A stretch of 64,000 bases of DNA from Lineus longissimus (GCF_910592395.1 NC_088322.1:14689431-14753430), one strand, 5' to 3'. Positions 9,559 through 21,275 are shown, numbered from the stretch's first letter. Notes: generated by a model not told the origin, from the sequence alone. Made by a program: numbers and translations.

Positions 9559-11195
9559 ATACAAAATTTCCTTCATTACACAAAACTTTTGGAAATGACA
9601 CCTTTGGGAAAGGTTATCATGGTAATGACCTACATTGTATCACTTGTTTGGCCAAAAGTTGGCCATGGGCCAGCTGACTCTTACGTCTACTAAGATAAAG
9701 TATGCTTTAATTTCAACGATGGTTTCATCAAAGACTCAAGGATTTCAAGAATGGGGATCAACACAAAATTGGCAGCATCACGGATGTATAGCTGTACATC
9801 CGTGGCAGCATCTAATTCCAATGGGTTCAAGGAATCAAACCATACTCTTGAACATGGAAAATTCCTTAAAAGAGTATTGTATATAATTATAAAGCGAGTT
9901 CAACTTCTAAAAGCCAAATCACAAAAAGCAGTTTTCAGATATATCTGGCCAAAGGTATTGGGCTGACCTCCAATCTGTAGTGTAATCACACACAGTACTG
10001 TTACACAGCTTTAGGCATCCAGCTTTCGTTGACACCGAGAAATAACTACACTCGTTTTCTTTTCAGCATTGGTTAGGCCTGCTACCCTAAGGACAATCAA
10101 CTGCTGTGCAACACTACTACATTTTGGTAAATGTGATCTGGTCACATTCAAGAGTTCAACTAAGTACCTTTGGCCAGATCGAAAAACCCTTTTTTTGGAA
10201 AAATGAAGATAATGAATACTACTTGCCCTTTTTGCCTCCCCTCCACAGCCACCTTCCTCGATGTTGTTCTCAGATCACCGGATGGGTTACTGATTGTAAT
10301 GGTAGTAATGGCATTTAAAGGCCTTTGACTGGAGTGGTTCGAGATGACCACTCCAGTCAAAAGCTACCAATTACAACTGATAAATTGGATGTATAGGTAA
10401 TCCATATACACGTACTTGTTTTCTGGGCTAGGAAAATAAACGAGCTGGATGAATTTTAGGATGGCTACTTGTCTGTCCCAACGTGTTTTTTACATTTTTT
10501 TTCAAGACTGTGCTTCTCAGTGATGCGTGAGTGAACGATTGCAGTTAAATACCAATGGAAAGCTGGCTTACCGCCAGTTTCCGATCAAACGCCAGGAATG
10601 TCTGTAAACTAACGCAATGTATGTGACCTTCAGAGCGCAATTAGACACATACAGTTGTTTTTTATTATCTTTTTCGGTAGCCTTATTTGAGGCATGAACT
10701 TTGTGGCGAAGAAGCGTCTAGCCAACAGGAGCGTAGTAATTGAATAGGAGCCCTTTTATCTTGAAAAAGTGTCCAATTGTTATAAATTAAATTTTTCACC
10801 TTTCAGAGTGGAATTTTTTCATAAGTTCAAAGTCAGAACATTTTTGGGACTGATGATGTTTCTTCAATTTGAGCAGAAAAAAAACAAGTGAACAAAATAT
10901 TTGGACTCAGAATTTTTTTCATATTTCAGAGTTGAATTTTTTCATAAGTTCAAAATTCGGAAATATTTTCAAAGTCCCAAAATTATGATGTCTCTCCTTC
11001 TTCTCTATCGTAATATCCCTCCAATAGCTGGAGCACCTCGCACTGTTGTAGCCGAGTCGTTGAGTGATTGTTGGTTATGTCTATCAACAATGAGTCTAAC
11101 TCTTGCTGCAGCGGCTCGTACTTGGATTGATTTGCCCGCGCAGCATGTCCACAAGGGATGTGGTTTTAGGGAGAGCTGGCCGAATATTTTTTTCA
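9559..11195. other. Intergenic with one perfect hairpin
   Basis: No gene supported. A perfect 15-bp inverted repeat (10324-10338 with 10347-10361, loop 8 nt) sits at 10324-10361. An imperfect direct repeat of a TTCATAAGTTCAAA-containing unit occurs near 10813 and 10940. Open frames here look random. Confidence 0.5.
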
Positions 11196-11345
11196 CTGAC
11201 CTAAGGGACAGCACCTGTTAATGTTGATGCCAACAATGGTAGCACTAACTGATGTTAATGGCAGCACCAGCTGACCTAAGGGACAGCACCTGTTAATGTT
11301 GATGCCAACAATGGTAGCACTAGCTGATGTTAATAGCAGCACCAG
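11196..11345. repeat. 75-bp tandem duplication
   Basis: Two adjacent 75-bp units (11196-11270 and 11271-11345) begin CTGACCTAAGGGACAGCACC and differ at only a few positions. This indicates a recent local duplication. Confidence 0.85.
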
Positions 11346-11450
11346 CCGAACAGGCGTTGCCAGAACTTCTTGCCACTATTTTTTCCTCCACCTCGAAAAA
11401 CCACTAGAAATCATAACTCAACACTCCATATTATACTTTAACATTCTTTG

Positions 11451-11798
11451 TTATTGTGCAATGTACATTAGAAGAGCTTTTCGTCGCCTGGTGAGTTCTG
11501 CTGCTGACTTTGGTTGAGTTCTGAAAAGGAGAAGATCTTCACTAAGATTAAGGTTTGAAAGATAGATAGTGGTCTCAGATAATGCATAGATTACGGTAGG
11601 CTTAATATTCGGACTAAACACATCCTCCTCTTGCAAACAGGGTTTACAACATGACTCCTCCTTTCGTGGAGTCAGTATGTATCGAATGAAATGGCCAGAT
11701 ATGGCAGCATGAATTAAACGTGACTCTAACGCAATGCCAGAAATAGATGAGACATAGGATCGTTTGACATCTAGCAGGAACGCATCCTGACTTAACAT
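11451..11798 (-). CDS. Hypothetical 115-aa open frame
   Basis: An ATG-initiated frame of 115 codons with mixed, non-repetitive composition, two adjacent cysteines (ESCCKPC) and a basic C-terminus (LTRRRKALLMYIAQ). No domain, signal peptide or splice partner is recognised. Length and base composition make it a possible small gene or exon, but a chance frame is equally likely. Confidence 0.2.
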   Translation of the reverse strand: MLSQDAFLLDVKRSYVSSISGIALESRLIHAAISGHFIRYILTPRKEESCCKPCLQEEDVFSPNIKPTVIYALSETTIYLSNLNLSEDLLLFRTQPKSAAELTRRRKALLMYIAQ

Positions 11799-13385
11799 GT
11801 CGTTTTACTCAATACCGGTACACACTTGCTCCTCTCGTAAATATCTGAAGGGTCGAGTCATGTTAGACTCTGTTTGTGAGAGAAAAGAAGGCAATGTACC
11901 GAGTAGTTTTCCACTCTCGATCTACGCTGTGGATAATGGCAATGTCCTCCTGCCGATGAACACAAGGAACAAACTGCATTTGTAACATGACATTTCAACT
12001 CAGTGCTTATTTTTTTATAAATATTTTCATAAAAGTCTTTCATGCTTACTTTCATGATACTTTCTATTGTGACATTGTCTTGGTCAAATAGCCATAAAAC
12101 ACTTTCGAGTGGCAGGAGGAGGCTGAAAAGATACCGAAGATGGTATTAGATATGCCTCTGGTTGGGGTTGTCAAATGACTATACTTACCATCATAAATGT
12201 ACTCACAGATTCGTCAACAGGATTATAGTCGCCACTCTGGGTTATTAATTCTTGACATCACCTGTCCTTCTTCATCCGAGAATTTGGAACGCTATAGCCT
12301 GAAATGATGTGGGTCAATATTATGGCAAGCCAAGGATGGTATGCCCTCACCTTTGTATACTTACAGTATGTCTCCACATCATTTCATCTACCATCTGCTC
12401 CGTGTACATGTAAGATGTGATCATCATCATCTGGCACCAGGTCATATCCATCCATCTCCATCATCCTCTCATGGGCATTCCTACGCGAATATGTTTTACC
12501 GAAAAAAATTCAAAAAAATTCTGAATGAAAATGTGTTGCTTTTGAGGTGTGATTATCGTGTGGTGTGTATGTGTATACTCCATACATGTAGGGAGAAACG
12601 ATGAAAGCTGCGGACAGTTTCCTTTTGTGTCTACTAGGCCTAGATTTAGGTAATCCTACATCAAAACTTAAAACATATACCTGCATACCTACCAACCTAC
12701 TTTTTTAGTTCCACCTACCTATCCTGTGTCTGACTATTGGCTGTACTGTTAAAAATGAAAAAAGGATGCATAAAATGAAAGCAAATAAAACAGGCAAGAG
12801 TGACACTAGATGTACATGTAAACTCAATGAACAGAATCTGAGAAATGTGGCCGTGTCCAAATACAGTTGTGGTGAAAATGTCCAGCCAATATGTATATAT
12901 ACCTTTTAACATCTTTCCAGCTGGAGGTTACATCAGTTTGCAGGATTCGAGTCCAGTCTACTGAGAAATGTCGCCGGTTTCAATACTAGCCACATTACTC
13001 AAACAGGAATTGGACTTTCAATCAGCTATTGACCAATCCGAAGACACCTACCATGCATGTTAGGCATAGGAACAAGAACCATGAGGCTTACATTGCTTCT
13101 GGTTGGCAAATACTTAAGCGGAAGTCCCCAATTCCTTTTTGTGGAAGGTGGCCAGGCAAATAGTCCATGGTTTCTTCAAATTTCAAAGTTGCAATAGAAT
13201 GGCTGATTCTTTATAAGTGGTTGCCTTAATCTGTGAATAGGGTAGTAACAAGGGGAAACACTGACAGATATTACAACGGTAATGTCAACCGATATAACAG
13301 ACGCAGCAATTTTGAGATCGCAGTGACAACTCTACATGCTTCCTCTGTCCACACCAAACGTAATGAGAGGTAACGTAAGACTTAC
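11799..13385. other. Intergenic or intronic, no exon recognised
   Basis: AT-rich sequence with short CATC-rich stretches near 12420-12475. It may contain downstream exons of the minus-strand gene that starts at 13926, but no exon could be fixed by phase and domain content. Confidence 0.4.
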
Positions 13386-13926
13386 GTCTCGCAGGTTGCT
13401 TCTTTCTCCCCCAGAGCCATCCGTTCACGCCTCCACCTAAGCGGGAGAAAGGGAAAAAATGGTACAATCATGCAATAGAAATATAAGCCGAATATTTGCA
13501 GTTCGATAACCAGTCCATGGCCTGAAAATGCGTCTCTCGATCAAGATAGGCCAAAGACATGGTATTATAAGAGATGGGAAATGTTTGGATTACCTATGAT
13601 TTTACGACTAACAACCGATAAGTAGTTTTTATCATCCCGTATAGCAGGCCTTTGGAGCTTCTAAAATTTGACTCAAACAGCTATTGATTTGGCGAATTCG
13701 GAACAACAAATATTTGAGTACTTTGAGAATTTGTTGTAGTTGTCACTTTGATAGAGGGCCTATGCCAGCAATAAACTGAAGTCGGCTTTTTAACCTTTAT
13801 CAGACTCGGTGAACAGACGGGAAAAGCGAGCGATAGTTGAAGAAGGTTAAACCTACCGTTTTCGGAAGTTGTCAGTATGATGATGAGTGCTACGCAATGT
13901 AACACTATATTTCGCGTGAATGTCAT
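13386..13926 (-). CDS. Secreted protein gene with start paralogous to the PAN-domain gene (partial)
   Basis: Exon 1 (13926-13857) encodes MTFTRNIVLHCVALIIIL, a signal peptide, and ends in phase 1 before GTAGGT. Its start region CAGAATCATGACATT is identical to that of the PAN gene at 8425, including a 3' acceptor just before AATCATG, so the two genes share a common ancestor. A candidate exon 2 (13436-13386, phase 1-1) encodes GGGVNGWLWGRKKQPAR. This may be the equivalent of the GCVGGWKVMKN start of the PAN exon. Alternatively, WLWGRKK reads as an amidation plus dibasic cleavage signal of a peptide hormone precursor. Later exons are unresolved. Exon 1 is well supported; exon 2 is tentative. Confidence 0.45.
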
Positions 13927-14099
13927 GATTCTGAGGGAGATACAGAAGACAGGTGATATATTCTGTGTAGGCCCCTAATAGCAATCCGACCCGTTGCTGA
14001 CAAACAGATCTATTAGCATAATTTCAGGACAGGATTCAAAATGATAGTCCGTACAGCATGCTACTTTGTCCTGCCATCAAGTGTATGATAGTGTGTAGA

Positions 14100-16555
14100 G
14101 CCAGAGAGAAAGCTTATTTGTCAAAACTTTTTTTATGGTACTGACTTTGCTGGTTCTTAAAGAGAAAACTGTTAGTACTCAAATCGTCTATGTCATGTGC
14201 ATGTAATATGGTCACCACGTGGACTTTCTCGTCTACTGCCGCTTCGTCTAGGCCAGGGGAAAGGAATAACCTCGCAGGAGACCAGTTTGCCAAGTATGTA
14301 ACACGCTGATTGGATTCTGAGTCATGGCAGCAGTGAAAGCGGAATAACGAAGTCCTTGTCCAAGTCGTGGTCATATCACCTACGACTTCGTTATATCGGT
14401 CTTATTCAAAGCTTCAACTTGGAAATTGAAAACCATTATTGTAAAGATGGAGCATGGAATATCAATATGAAATCTTTCGTCATTTAAGTCAGTTGAGTTA
14501 AATTTGATATACATCACAAGATAACTATAATTCAACCTCGGAGATGAAGTCGGAACGGGAGTCGGTAAGGTGCACAACCTCTGGTAATAAAAAATTGTCA
14601 AACTACCTAACTTACCCGATTCTTTCGGTTCCATCCACGGTGGTTTGTTCACTGTTCAGCTGTGGCACCCTCTCAGTCATCAAACCAAAAACGCATGTTC
14701 ATATCTACGTATACGTATTTGATTAGTGCTACTTTTCAGACAATAATTGTGTACAATAATTGATTACCATATCGATCACCAATTTGTCCCCGATAATTTA
14801 ACAAGCCACCTGTTCGTCTACTGGTAGGCCTCATCCCTCATCTAAAGCAATTATCGAAACATGTCATGACGAGCAAGAGTACATCGTGAAACCTTAGGAA
14901 CAGAAAAAGGCCAAATTCTTCCTTCTTCTACAACATTATTGGAAATCCACCATTCTTCTAAATTTTACATTCCCTCACTTTTTCACTTTTTCCATTTTTC
15001 ACTTTTTCACTTGACATCCTCTGTCCCAATTGAACATAAACTGTTCGGGTACTATGAATATTCCGATCGCGATCAATATCAACGGTCCAACACATGTCCT
15101 CTGCTTTTCAGCATTAGGACTGATGCCAATCAATTGCTGCTGTCCAACCCCTGATGTTGTTTGAGAAAATGCACGGACCGTGTATCAAAAGCGTCGCTAG
15201 GGCTTCAGATTGAGGGCTTCTGAACAATCGGCCAGAACTACATTTCAACGCATGACAGGAACAAACCTGACAAAATGGTGGGGAAGTAAGTCGTAAAAAA
15301 ATCAAGGCTGCAGTTTTTTGAGAGATGGTGTTTCGTACAAACACGATACATACATGCCTGCAAGCAATGTGGATAGAACCGTGTACTGATCCACTCAGGG
15401 CGGAATCAGCTCTTAGAGCAGGGGAAAAACTTGATGATATACTGCGCATCATTAAGTCATCATGTAACTAACTGCTCTTTGCTCGCATTCAGTCCTACAG
15501 TCCTCGGGGCTCTGAGGTTGAAACAACATACCTAATCAATGATGAATAAAGTTCCACTTATACCAGTTCATAATATATTACTATAAGTATTGCAATGGCA
15601 TCGACAAACGGTAAAGTGGACCACGGCTCAATGTCAGTCCCATTCTCTGCTCGTAACTAGTGTCACGGGTCGCAAAGCGTGAGGCCGGGGCGTGTCCTCC
15701 TGTCCTCCGTAAGATGTTGTCCGGGACTGTAGCAAATGGTAGGGACACTCGAAACGAGCTAATCAAGAGGTCGGGAATCAGATACGCCGAGACGAGAGGA
15801 AGTCGTTGAATGTAAGTGAGATTTATACAAAGGAATTATATTACATAAGTGGGGTCATAGCGTAGAGGATGGGATTGTTTTACAATTTGGGATGACCCCG
15901 TAACACTAGAGAAGAAAAGGAGAAGGACTTTGTGGTCGATCTGTAATTCAACTGGATCCGTAGAACCACCATGCGTACGTGCAGGACTTGCAGAGAATCA
16001 TATACATACGGTCAGCTTACAAATAAAGATAAGGGCAGGATAAATTTGAATGTGTCAGTATGCAAATCAGCATGCGCACAGAATCATCAAGTTCGCTGTC
16101 AGTATTCAAATAAGGTTGTATTATATAGAGCATGACATCGTTTAGATGGAATAGAATATGAAATGGAATACAGGTGCCGCATCCTACATGTTTCAGTTTC
16201 GATTGTTTGTGTTCCCGTGGGTTTTATAAACAATTCGGCAGTAGCAGTGTTTTATCCATTTTCGTATCATTTGATTTACTCAATCTGATTATTCGTCATT
16301 TTCACTGAAGCGAGCATCCTGGCACCAGTTGTTTTCAGTATACTCCGCCTCTCGATATTTCAAACGACATAAGAGTAGAAAAAGTCTGCTCTCGGGATGT
16401 GAAGAGATTAATGTGGTTTGCTTCTTATTATGTCATGATAGAAAGAAGTACATGTAATATGATAATGGCCGTGCATTTTCTGAAGTTATACAATACTTTA
16501 AAGACCAAACCGAGGCTGTAACCAAAATCATCTCGTACAATATCAGACTGGTGAA
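14100..16555. other. Intergenic upstream of the GPCR; no firm gene
   Basis: A minus-strand frame of 86 codons (14374-14114) has plausible composition but no signals. A possible minus-strand first exon (14680-14616, starting MTERVPQLNSEQ, donor GTAAGTTAGG) joins in phase only to a very short open stretch. Nothing else stands out up to the GPCR start. Confidence 0.35.
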
Positions 16556-17770
16556 ATGATTGTTTATCCAAATGGTAATACCGATCAGCCGCAAGAAAAT
16601 CCTCCTCTTCGTTATTTAGCCATTTCGAATAATTGTAAACATACCATGGATGTATCTTTGGAATGCGAGAAACTTTCTGGAGAAAATGAAACGCTGAAAA
16701 CAACTGGATTGTTCCTTTTGAGATTCAGAAACTTCGTGAGTTTCTTCGGCGTCTACGTGACCATGGCGATTCTCGTTTCGGGTGTTTTCGGTAATCTTCT
16801 CTCGATTGTTGTATTCGTGCGATTACGTAAGCGTCAAGTGGTAACGGCGACGTATCTGGCGCCACTGGCCGTGTACGATCTTACTAATCTCAGTATTGGT
16901 ATCACTGGTTGGTTGGATCAAGGAGTTTATGCCCTTTCGGGAGGAAGAATAATCATCGAGGAGGCAGTTTCAGACGCCCACTGCAAAATCATGATGTACC
17001 TTTGGCTGTCGTGCGGGCTGATGTCGACATGGACTTTGATTGTTTATTGTGCAGAGCGATGCCTGGCTGTTTGGGCGCCATTAAAACTTGTTTCCATAGC
17101 AACCTCTTCACGAAGATTGCGCCTTCTTTCGGTCGATATTATAATGTCTTTGATTCTTGGCATTGCTGTCGTCCCATCTTGTAAGCTCGTCCCCAGTGCT
17201 AAGGAATCGGGGCGGAATATCTGTCTCCCAATTCCCGAGAAAACATGGGAATTCTCACTAATGGCAATTGCAATTGTCGGAATGTATCTATGTTTGCCTA
17301 TAATTTTAGTTGTGTTGTTAAACTGCCTCATTATTACCGGCGTTTCTCGTGCAAACGAGGCGTTTCCTGGGGCCAGCGAGACGGCCGAGCCGGAACTTCG
17401 GACACAAACACCAACTAAAATGATTCAAAAGGGACAAAGGGAAAGACTAATCATACGAAATTTGGTCTTGCTTTCGGGCGCCTATCTGGTTGCCATGGTG
17501 CCATTCTGTATCCTAGCAACCATGCAAATGGTTGGCGATTTCTACCGATGGCGCAGTGTAGATGCTGATTACATAGAAATTATCCACGAAATGGCAGATT
17601 TTGCGTTCACTTTTCACTACACGAATTATAGTATCAACTATCTAATCTACGTCTGCTCCCTGGATTTCTATCGGGTGGAATGCCGGAAATTGTTCTGCTG
17701 CGCTAGGAAAAGGAAACACAAAAAGTCCATGAGTTCCAGGACAGCATCTCTCACTTTTCAGCGGTATTGA
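16556..17770 (+). CDS. Rhodopsin-like (class A) orphan G protein-coupled receptor, intronless
   Basis: A 404-codon frame from an ATG at 16556; an internal Met at residue 31 is a possible alternative start. Seven hydrophobic segments lie at about 62-88 (with G79-N80), 98-120 (LAxxD, D108), 143-166, 188-207, 234-260, 297-322 and 346-368. Hallmarks are C143 at the top of TM3 paired with C223 in the second extracellular loop, E167-R168-C169 in place of DRY, and N361-YLI-Y365 in place of NPxxY. TM4 lacks the usual Trp and TM6 lacks CWxP. Arg/Lys-rich loops face inside, CC at 381-382 is a likely palmitoylation site, and NET at 44-46 could be N-glycosylated. The layout resembles invertebrate peptide-type orphan receptors of the FMRFamide-receptor-like expansion, so a neuropeptide ligand is likely but unproven. 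There is no intron in the frame. Confidence 0.85.
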   Translation: MIVYPNGNTDQPQENPPLRYLAISNNCKHTMDVSLECEKLSGENETLKTTGLFLLRFRNFVSFFGVYVTMAILVSGVFGNLLSIVVFVRLRKRQVVTATYLAPLAVYDLTNLSIGITGWLDQGVYALSGGRIIIEEAVSDAHCKIMMYLWLSCGLMSTWTLIVYCAERCLAVWAPLKLVSIATSSRRLRLLSVDIIMSLILGIAVVPSCKLVPSAKESGRNICLPIPEKTWEFSLMAIAIVGMYLCLPIILVVLLNCLIITGVSRANEAFPGASETAEPELRTQTPTKMIQKGQRERLIIRNLVLLSGAYLVAMVPFCILATMQMVGDFYRWRSVDADYIEIIHEMADFAFTFHYTNYSINYLIYVCSLDFYRVECRKLFCCARKRKHKKSMSSRTASLTFQRY

Positions 17771-17783
17771 GGCATGTAAATGG

Positions 17784-18365
17784 GCGCCGCGCCGCGGTGG
17801 AGTATCGCCCGAGTCTCTCACAAGCGGTCATGATGTTCCTGGTTCGAACCTACTGAATGGTTCCTCGATCGGCGTCCGTCGTCCGACGTCTGTATCCTGT
17901 TCCCAAAATAGTGGCACGTTTCTTAACGGCTAGGGCTATGAACTTGAAACTTTTACACAAACCCCTTGGTCAGGCAACCTCTGACATTGAATTTCGGTCC
18001 GATCAGATATTCGACTTTGCCACCAGGGGGCCAAAACTGAAAAAGTAAAAGTGCACTATATCGCTTATTGGTGACTTGTTTTTGAAAATATGAAATTTGT
18101 GCTCACCGTATAGATATTTGGTAGACAATTCATACTGGTAAAAAAACATAGCCAAATGGAAATTTTATGCCAAGTAGGTCAAGTCAAAAACCCATGTGAC
18201 ATAAAATACCGTATGGTGGTTAGATGTACCCACGATATCAGATTAGTGGAACTCGGGCAAGTTGTTAAGCAATAATCGCATTTTTAATGTTTTCAGATTT
18301 GGCCCCAGGTGGCCAAGCTGTGAATCAGATCGAACCGAACTTCGGTCCCTGGGATCACCTGACTT
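17784..18365 (+). mobile_element. tRNA-headed SINE-like interspersed repeat
   Basis: The left end has a GTGGAGTATCG A-box-like motif and about 45 nt later GGTTCGAACC (17841-17850), a pol III B box. The body ends near CCTGACTTAAGG. Its last 260 bp (18102-18360) recurs almost unchanged at 31587-31850, with only a few mismatches. It includes the GCCACCAGGGGGCC type of tail common in marine invertebrate repeats. Confidence 0.5.
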
Positions 18366-18369
18366 AAGG

Positions 18370-18536
18370 AATTAATACCGAGCTGGCGGTCATTGGTTGT
18401 ATAATCAAGACCGCTCGGGTAGACCGAAAATGCAGTCCAAAACCCGAGGCGCTTCGCCGAGGGTTTTGGACGTAATTTGAGGTCTACCCGAGCGGTCTTG
18501 ATTATACAACCAATGACCGACAGCGAGGTATTAATT
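18370..18536. mobile_element. Foldback (long palindromic) element
   Basis: Two arms of 56 bp (18370-18425 and 18481-18536) are inverted copies differing only at a few bases near the outer end. A nested inner inverted repeat (GTCCAAAACCC / GGGTTTTGGAC) lies between them. The outer ends are AATTAATACC / GGTATTAATT. Such structure fits a foldback MITE. A diverged piece of the arm (GGCGGTCATTGGTT) recurs at 18942-18955. Confidence 0.7.
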
Positions 18537-19069
18537 TCTATTCTAAAAGGTTTCAAAATTAAACAAATTAAATACGATTTGAAAGGTATATATGTTCCGT
18601 TTTCGTCAAAGAATGATCCAGCCTGGTGTCCGGAACTCCGCCATATTGTTGCTTGTGAAGATGACGTCACGCAGCAAGGGAATTCCCAGTCAAGTGTCGT
18701 GATTTCCCGAGGCTCCTGCTTCTGCTAGCTCGATTTCTACCATTTCCTCGTCTTTGACCTCTTCTGAATCCTGACTGACGACCTCGAAAGAGTCCTCGGG
18801 TATCCTCCCTACTTCACAAATCCCAATATCGGGGAATACTTCAAAATCTCGTGTTCTTGACATTGTTTTGTGGGGCTGAGTCGTTGCTTCTTGGTGAAAA
18901 TAATTCGTCTGCTAAAATTCAGAATTTTATACCTACCCAGGCGGTCATTGGTTACGATACCAAGACCGCTCCGATCAAAACGAGGCGTAATGTATTTTGT
19001 ATTAGAAACAATGATATACTGTGACTAAGGCCTTATATATGGTAACATACATGTTTACCAAAGTGAAAA

Positions 19070-20117
19070 ATAACACAGTCTGTCCTCCGCGTCCGACTTG
19101 ATATATTGGTCACAGGAATGACCTTATCTGATCCCGAGGACCATTCTTTTGACCATTTTACTGGATGCCTCAAATGAACGAAAAAAATAAAGCTTTATGA
19201 GCGAGTTTTTATAATATTCAGACGGTGGGTGATATACGACCGTCTCAGATTTACCTGAATTCTTTTTTGATGAAAAGCCTATGGGTAATAGAAAATTTCC
19301 AAAATTCCAGGTCCGTTAAAGGAACAGCTCCTTCCATCAAAGACTGACATGTATCAAAACAAAGCTGGGCAGTCATCGGCGCATTGATATATTTCTACTT
19401 CAAAAGCTATTTTTTAAGAAGTCCAATTTTGACCCTCAAAACAGGGACCATTCCAGAGGCCCTAGAAAAAAAACGTTCTTTTTAGGGACCTGGAATTTTG
19501 GGATTTTTCTATCTACTACCAGAGGAAGGAAAACAACCACCGGTGTAATGTTTTTGAGTGTTTCTATTTTTGAGTGTTTCCCCTCATTGTTTGGGAACGC
19601 TAAAAGATAGATTGACAAGTTTTTCTGTGTTTCCCCCTATTGAGAAGTCATGGTCTCTCTAGCTGCCTATTGTTTGGAAACACTGACACATGGGAAACAA
19701 CCACAGATGTTACACCGGGACCGAAATAAACCCATTAAAGTACGTCTATTTCTTGAATGCTGGGAGAAATGTAATTTTCGCATGTCCCATCTACTTATGT
19801 TTTACTTAAGGAAGAAGAAGTTATGTTGAGGTTTATAGTTGTTGAGAGGACTTTAGAATTTATTACAGGCCAACCCTCTGGTGCGAAATAAAGGTTCATT
19901 ACCCCATGCCCAGCTGTAGCTGGACCCTATTATTTTTTCAATTATTGCGGAGGGCTATATCGCAATTTTTGATTAAAGAATATATTATTGGGGCAGGGGC
20001 TTAGAATGTTTGGCATGCATTTATGGCAATATTGTTTATTTCTGACAAGCATGATTAAATGCCAACTTTGACATAATATAGTATTATTAAATACCCTGGT
20101 ATTCTGACTTCTCTGTG
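19070..20117. repeat. Left flank segment of the array, duplicated at about 33.35-35.30 kb
   Basis: From the CTGTCCTC motif through TTCTGACTTCTCTGTG this stretch recurs at 33362-34138 plus 35215-35303, nearly identical apart from insertions. A more diverged version lies at about 57.5-57.9 kb. No coding content is recognised. It shows that array duplication included this flank. Confidence 0.75.
19544..19714. mobile_element. CCGG-targeted MITE, copy 1
   Basis: 171 bp from TGTAATG to GTTACA, flanked on both sides by CCGG (19540-19543 and 19715-19718). The duplicated segment at 33815-33818 has a single CCGG and no element, which gives an empty site and defines a 4-bp target duplication. No coding capacity. 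Confidence 0.85.
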
Positions 20118-20121
20118 CCGG

Positions 20122-20293
20122 TGTAATGTTTTTGAGTGTTTCTGTTTTTGAGTGTTTCCCCTCATTGTTTGGGAAAGCTCAAAAATAGATTGACAAGTTT
20201 TTCTGTGTATCCCCCCTATTGAAAAGTCGTGGTCTCTCTAGCTGCCTATTGTTTGGAAACAATGACACATGGGAAACAACCACAGATGTTACA
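20122..20293. mobile_element. CCGG-targeted MITE, copy 2
   Basis: 172 bp, TGTAATG to GTTACA, CCGG on both sides (20118-20121, 20294-20297). The empty site is at 35304-35307 in unit C. It closely resembles copy 1 and lies at the left border of unit A. Confidence 0.85.
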
Positions 20294-20330
20294 CCGGGTT
20301 GAATTTATAGACCACCTTCCTCTCCTGCAG

Positions 20331-21275
20331 ATGGGTGTTATATCTATCACACCAAGGTTCAGCCAGTGTTGGGGAAGTTCCAAGCAAAGAAGCTGCAGTT
20401 ACATGTAGAAAGTTTGTCATTTTCCATTGGGATTCCACAGAATCAAAGAAGTTCCTTCGATTCCTGCATGTTGTTTACATATACCAGCAGTATACACCAT
20501 ACTAAAATCGAGTGCTTGACATCGGATCTTCCAACTCCATTTAAATGGTTTACAGGTACTCATCAGTGTGCAGTATCTCTATAAATGATGATGTGTTTCT
20601 GATATAGAGGAGTATTTTGAACTCTCTCTCATCAGTCTCAAGTTGATATTTAAAGCTTTTATAAAATCAATCTACATTGGTTGTACAATGCAGATCCTTA
20701 AGTTGTCATCACCTTGAACTGTCATGATTCTTTCTGATGAACAGAGCTGAAAATCAACCTTAATCTTCTGTTTTAAGAACAGCTCGAATCAATACGGGAA
20801 CAACAAGATCTTGTTTTAATCTGACACAAAGCATTTTTATTCAATACAATGCAAACACTGTTAATACATTTAATGTACAACCACATAATACACTGCAGAA
20901 GATGAAGTCTTCAGAAAAGGAATAACAAGTTCATGTTTGTTCTCGCCCTAGAAATCTATCTGTCCAAATTAACTGAGAACATAACATTGTTTTAATCATT
21001 CTCTCCGTCATTGAAACAAGTGAAGCAAGCGTAACAAACCTGACTGCAGGCCCACTGATGAATACACCAAAACTATCACCTTAAATATACTGTTAACCAA
21101 TCTTTTCCATGAAGAATTAGTTTACTTTTGAAAAACAATTTTAGGTAATTTCACAGTCACTGGCAAAACCATTCAAGTTGCTGCTAACCAAGAAGTAGAG
21201 GTTATTATAGTTAATGACTCTCTTAAACTTTCTTTTTATTGTCATCTTATTGTCATATTCATTGTTATTTTATGA
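20331..21275 (+). CDS. Two 3'-terminal exons of an unknown plus-strand gene, unit A
   Basis: Exon a (20331-20555, 225 nt, phase 1-1) follows a strong acceptor (CCTTCCTCTCCTGCAG) and ends at a GTACTC donor. Exon b (21145-21275) follows AAACAATTTTAG, joins in the same phase and ends in TGA. Together they encode about 117 residues with three cysteines (GCYIYH, SCMLF, ECLTSD), an NFT glycosylation site and a C-terminus SLKLSFYCHLIVIFIVIL that is hydrophobic to its last residue, as in GPI-attachment signals. The 5' exons were not found, so this may be a gene fragment caught in the repeat unit. The family is not recognised. It is convergent with the Ala/Thr-rich gene. Confidence 0.35.

Noticed and set aside
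14616..14680. First exon of a minus-strand gene (starts MTERVPQLNSEQ)
   Set aside because: Good donor, but the in-phase continuation stops after about 16 residues and no better acceptor was found; kept only as a note.
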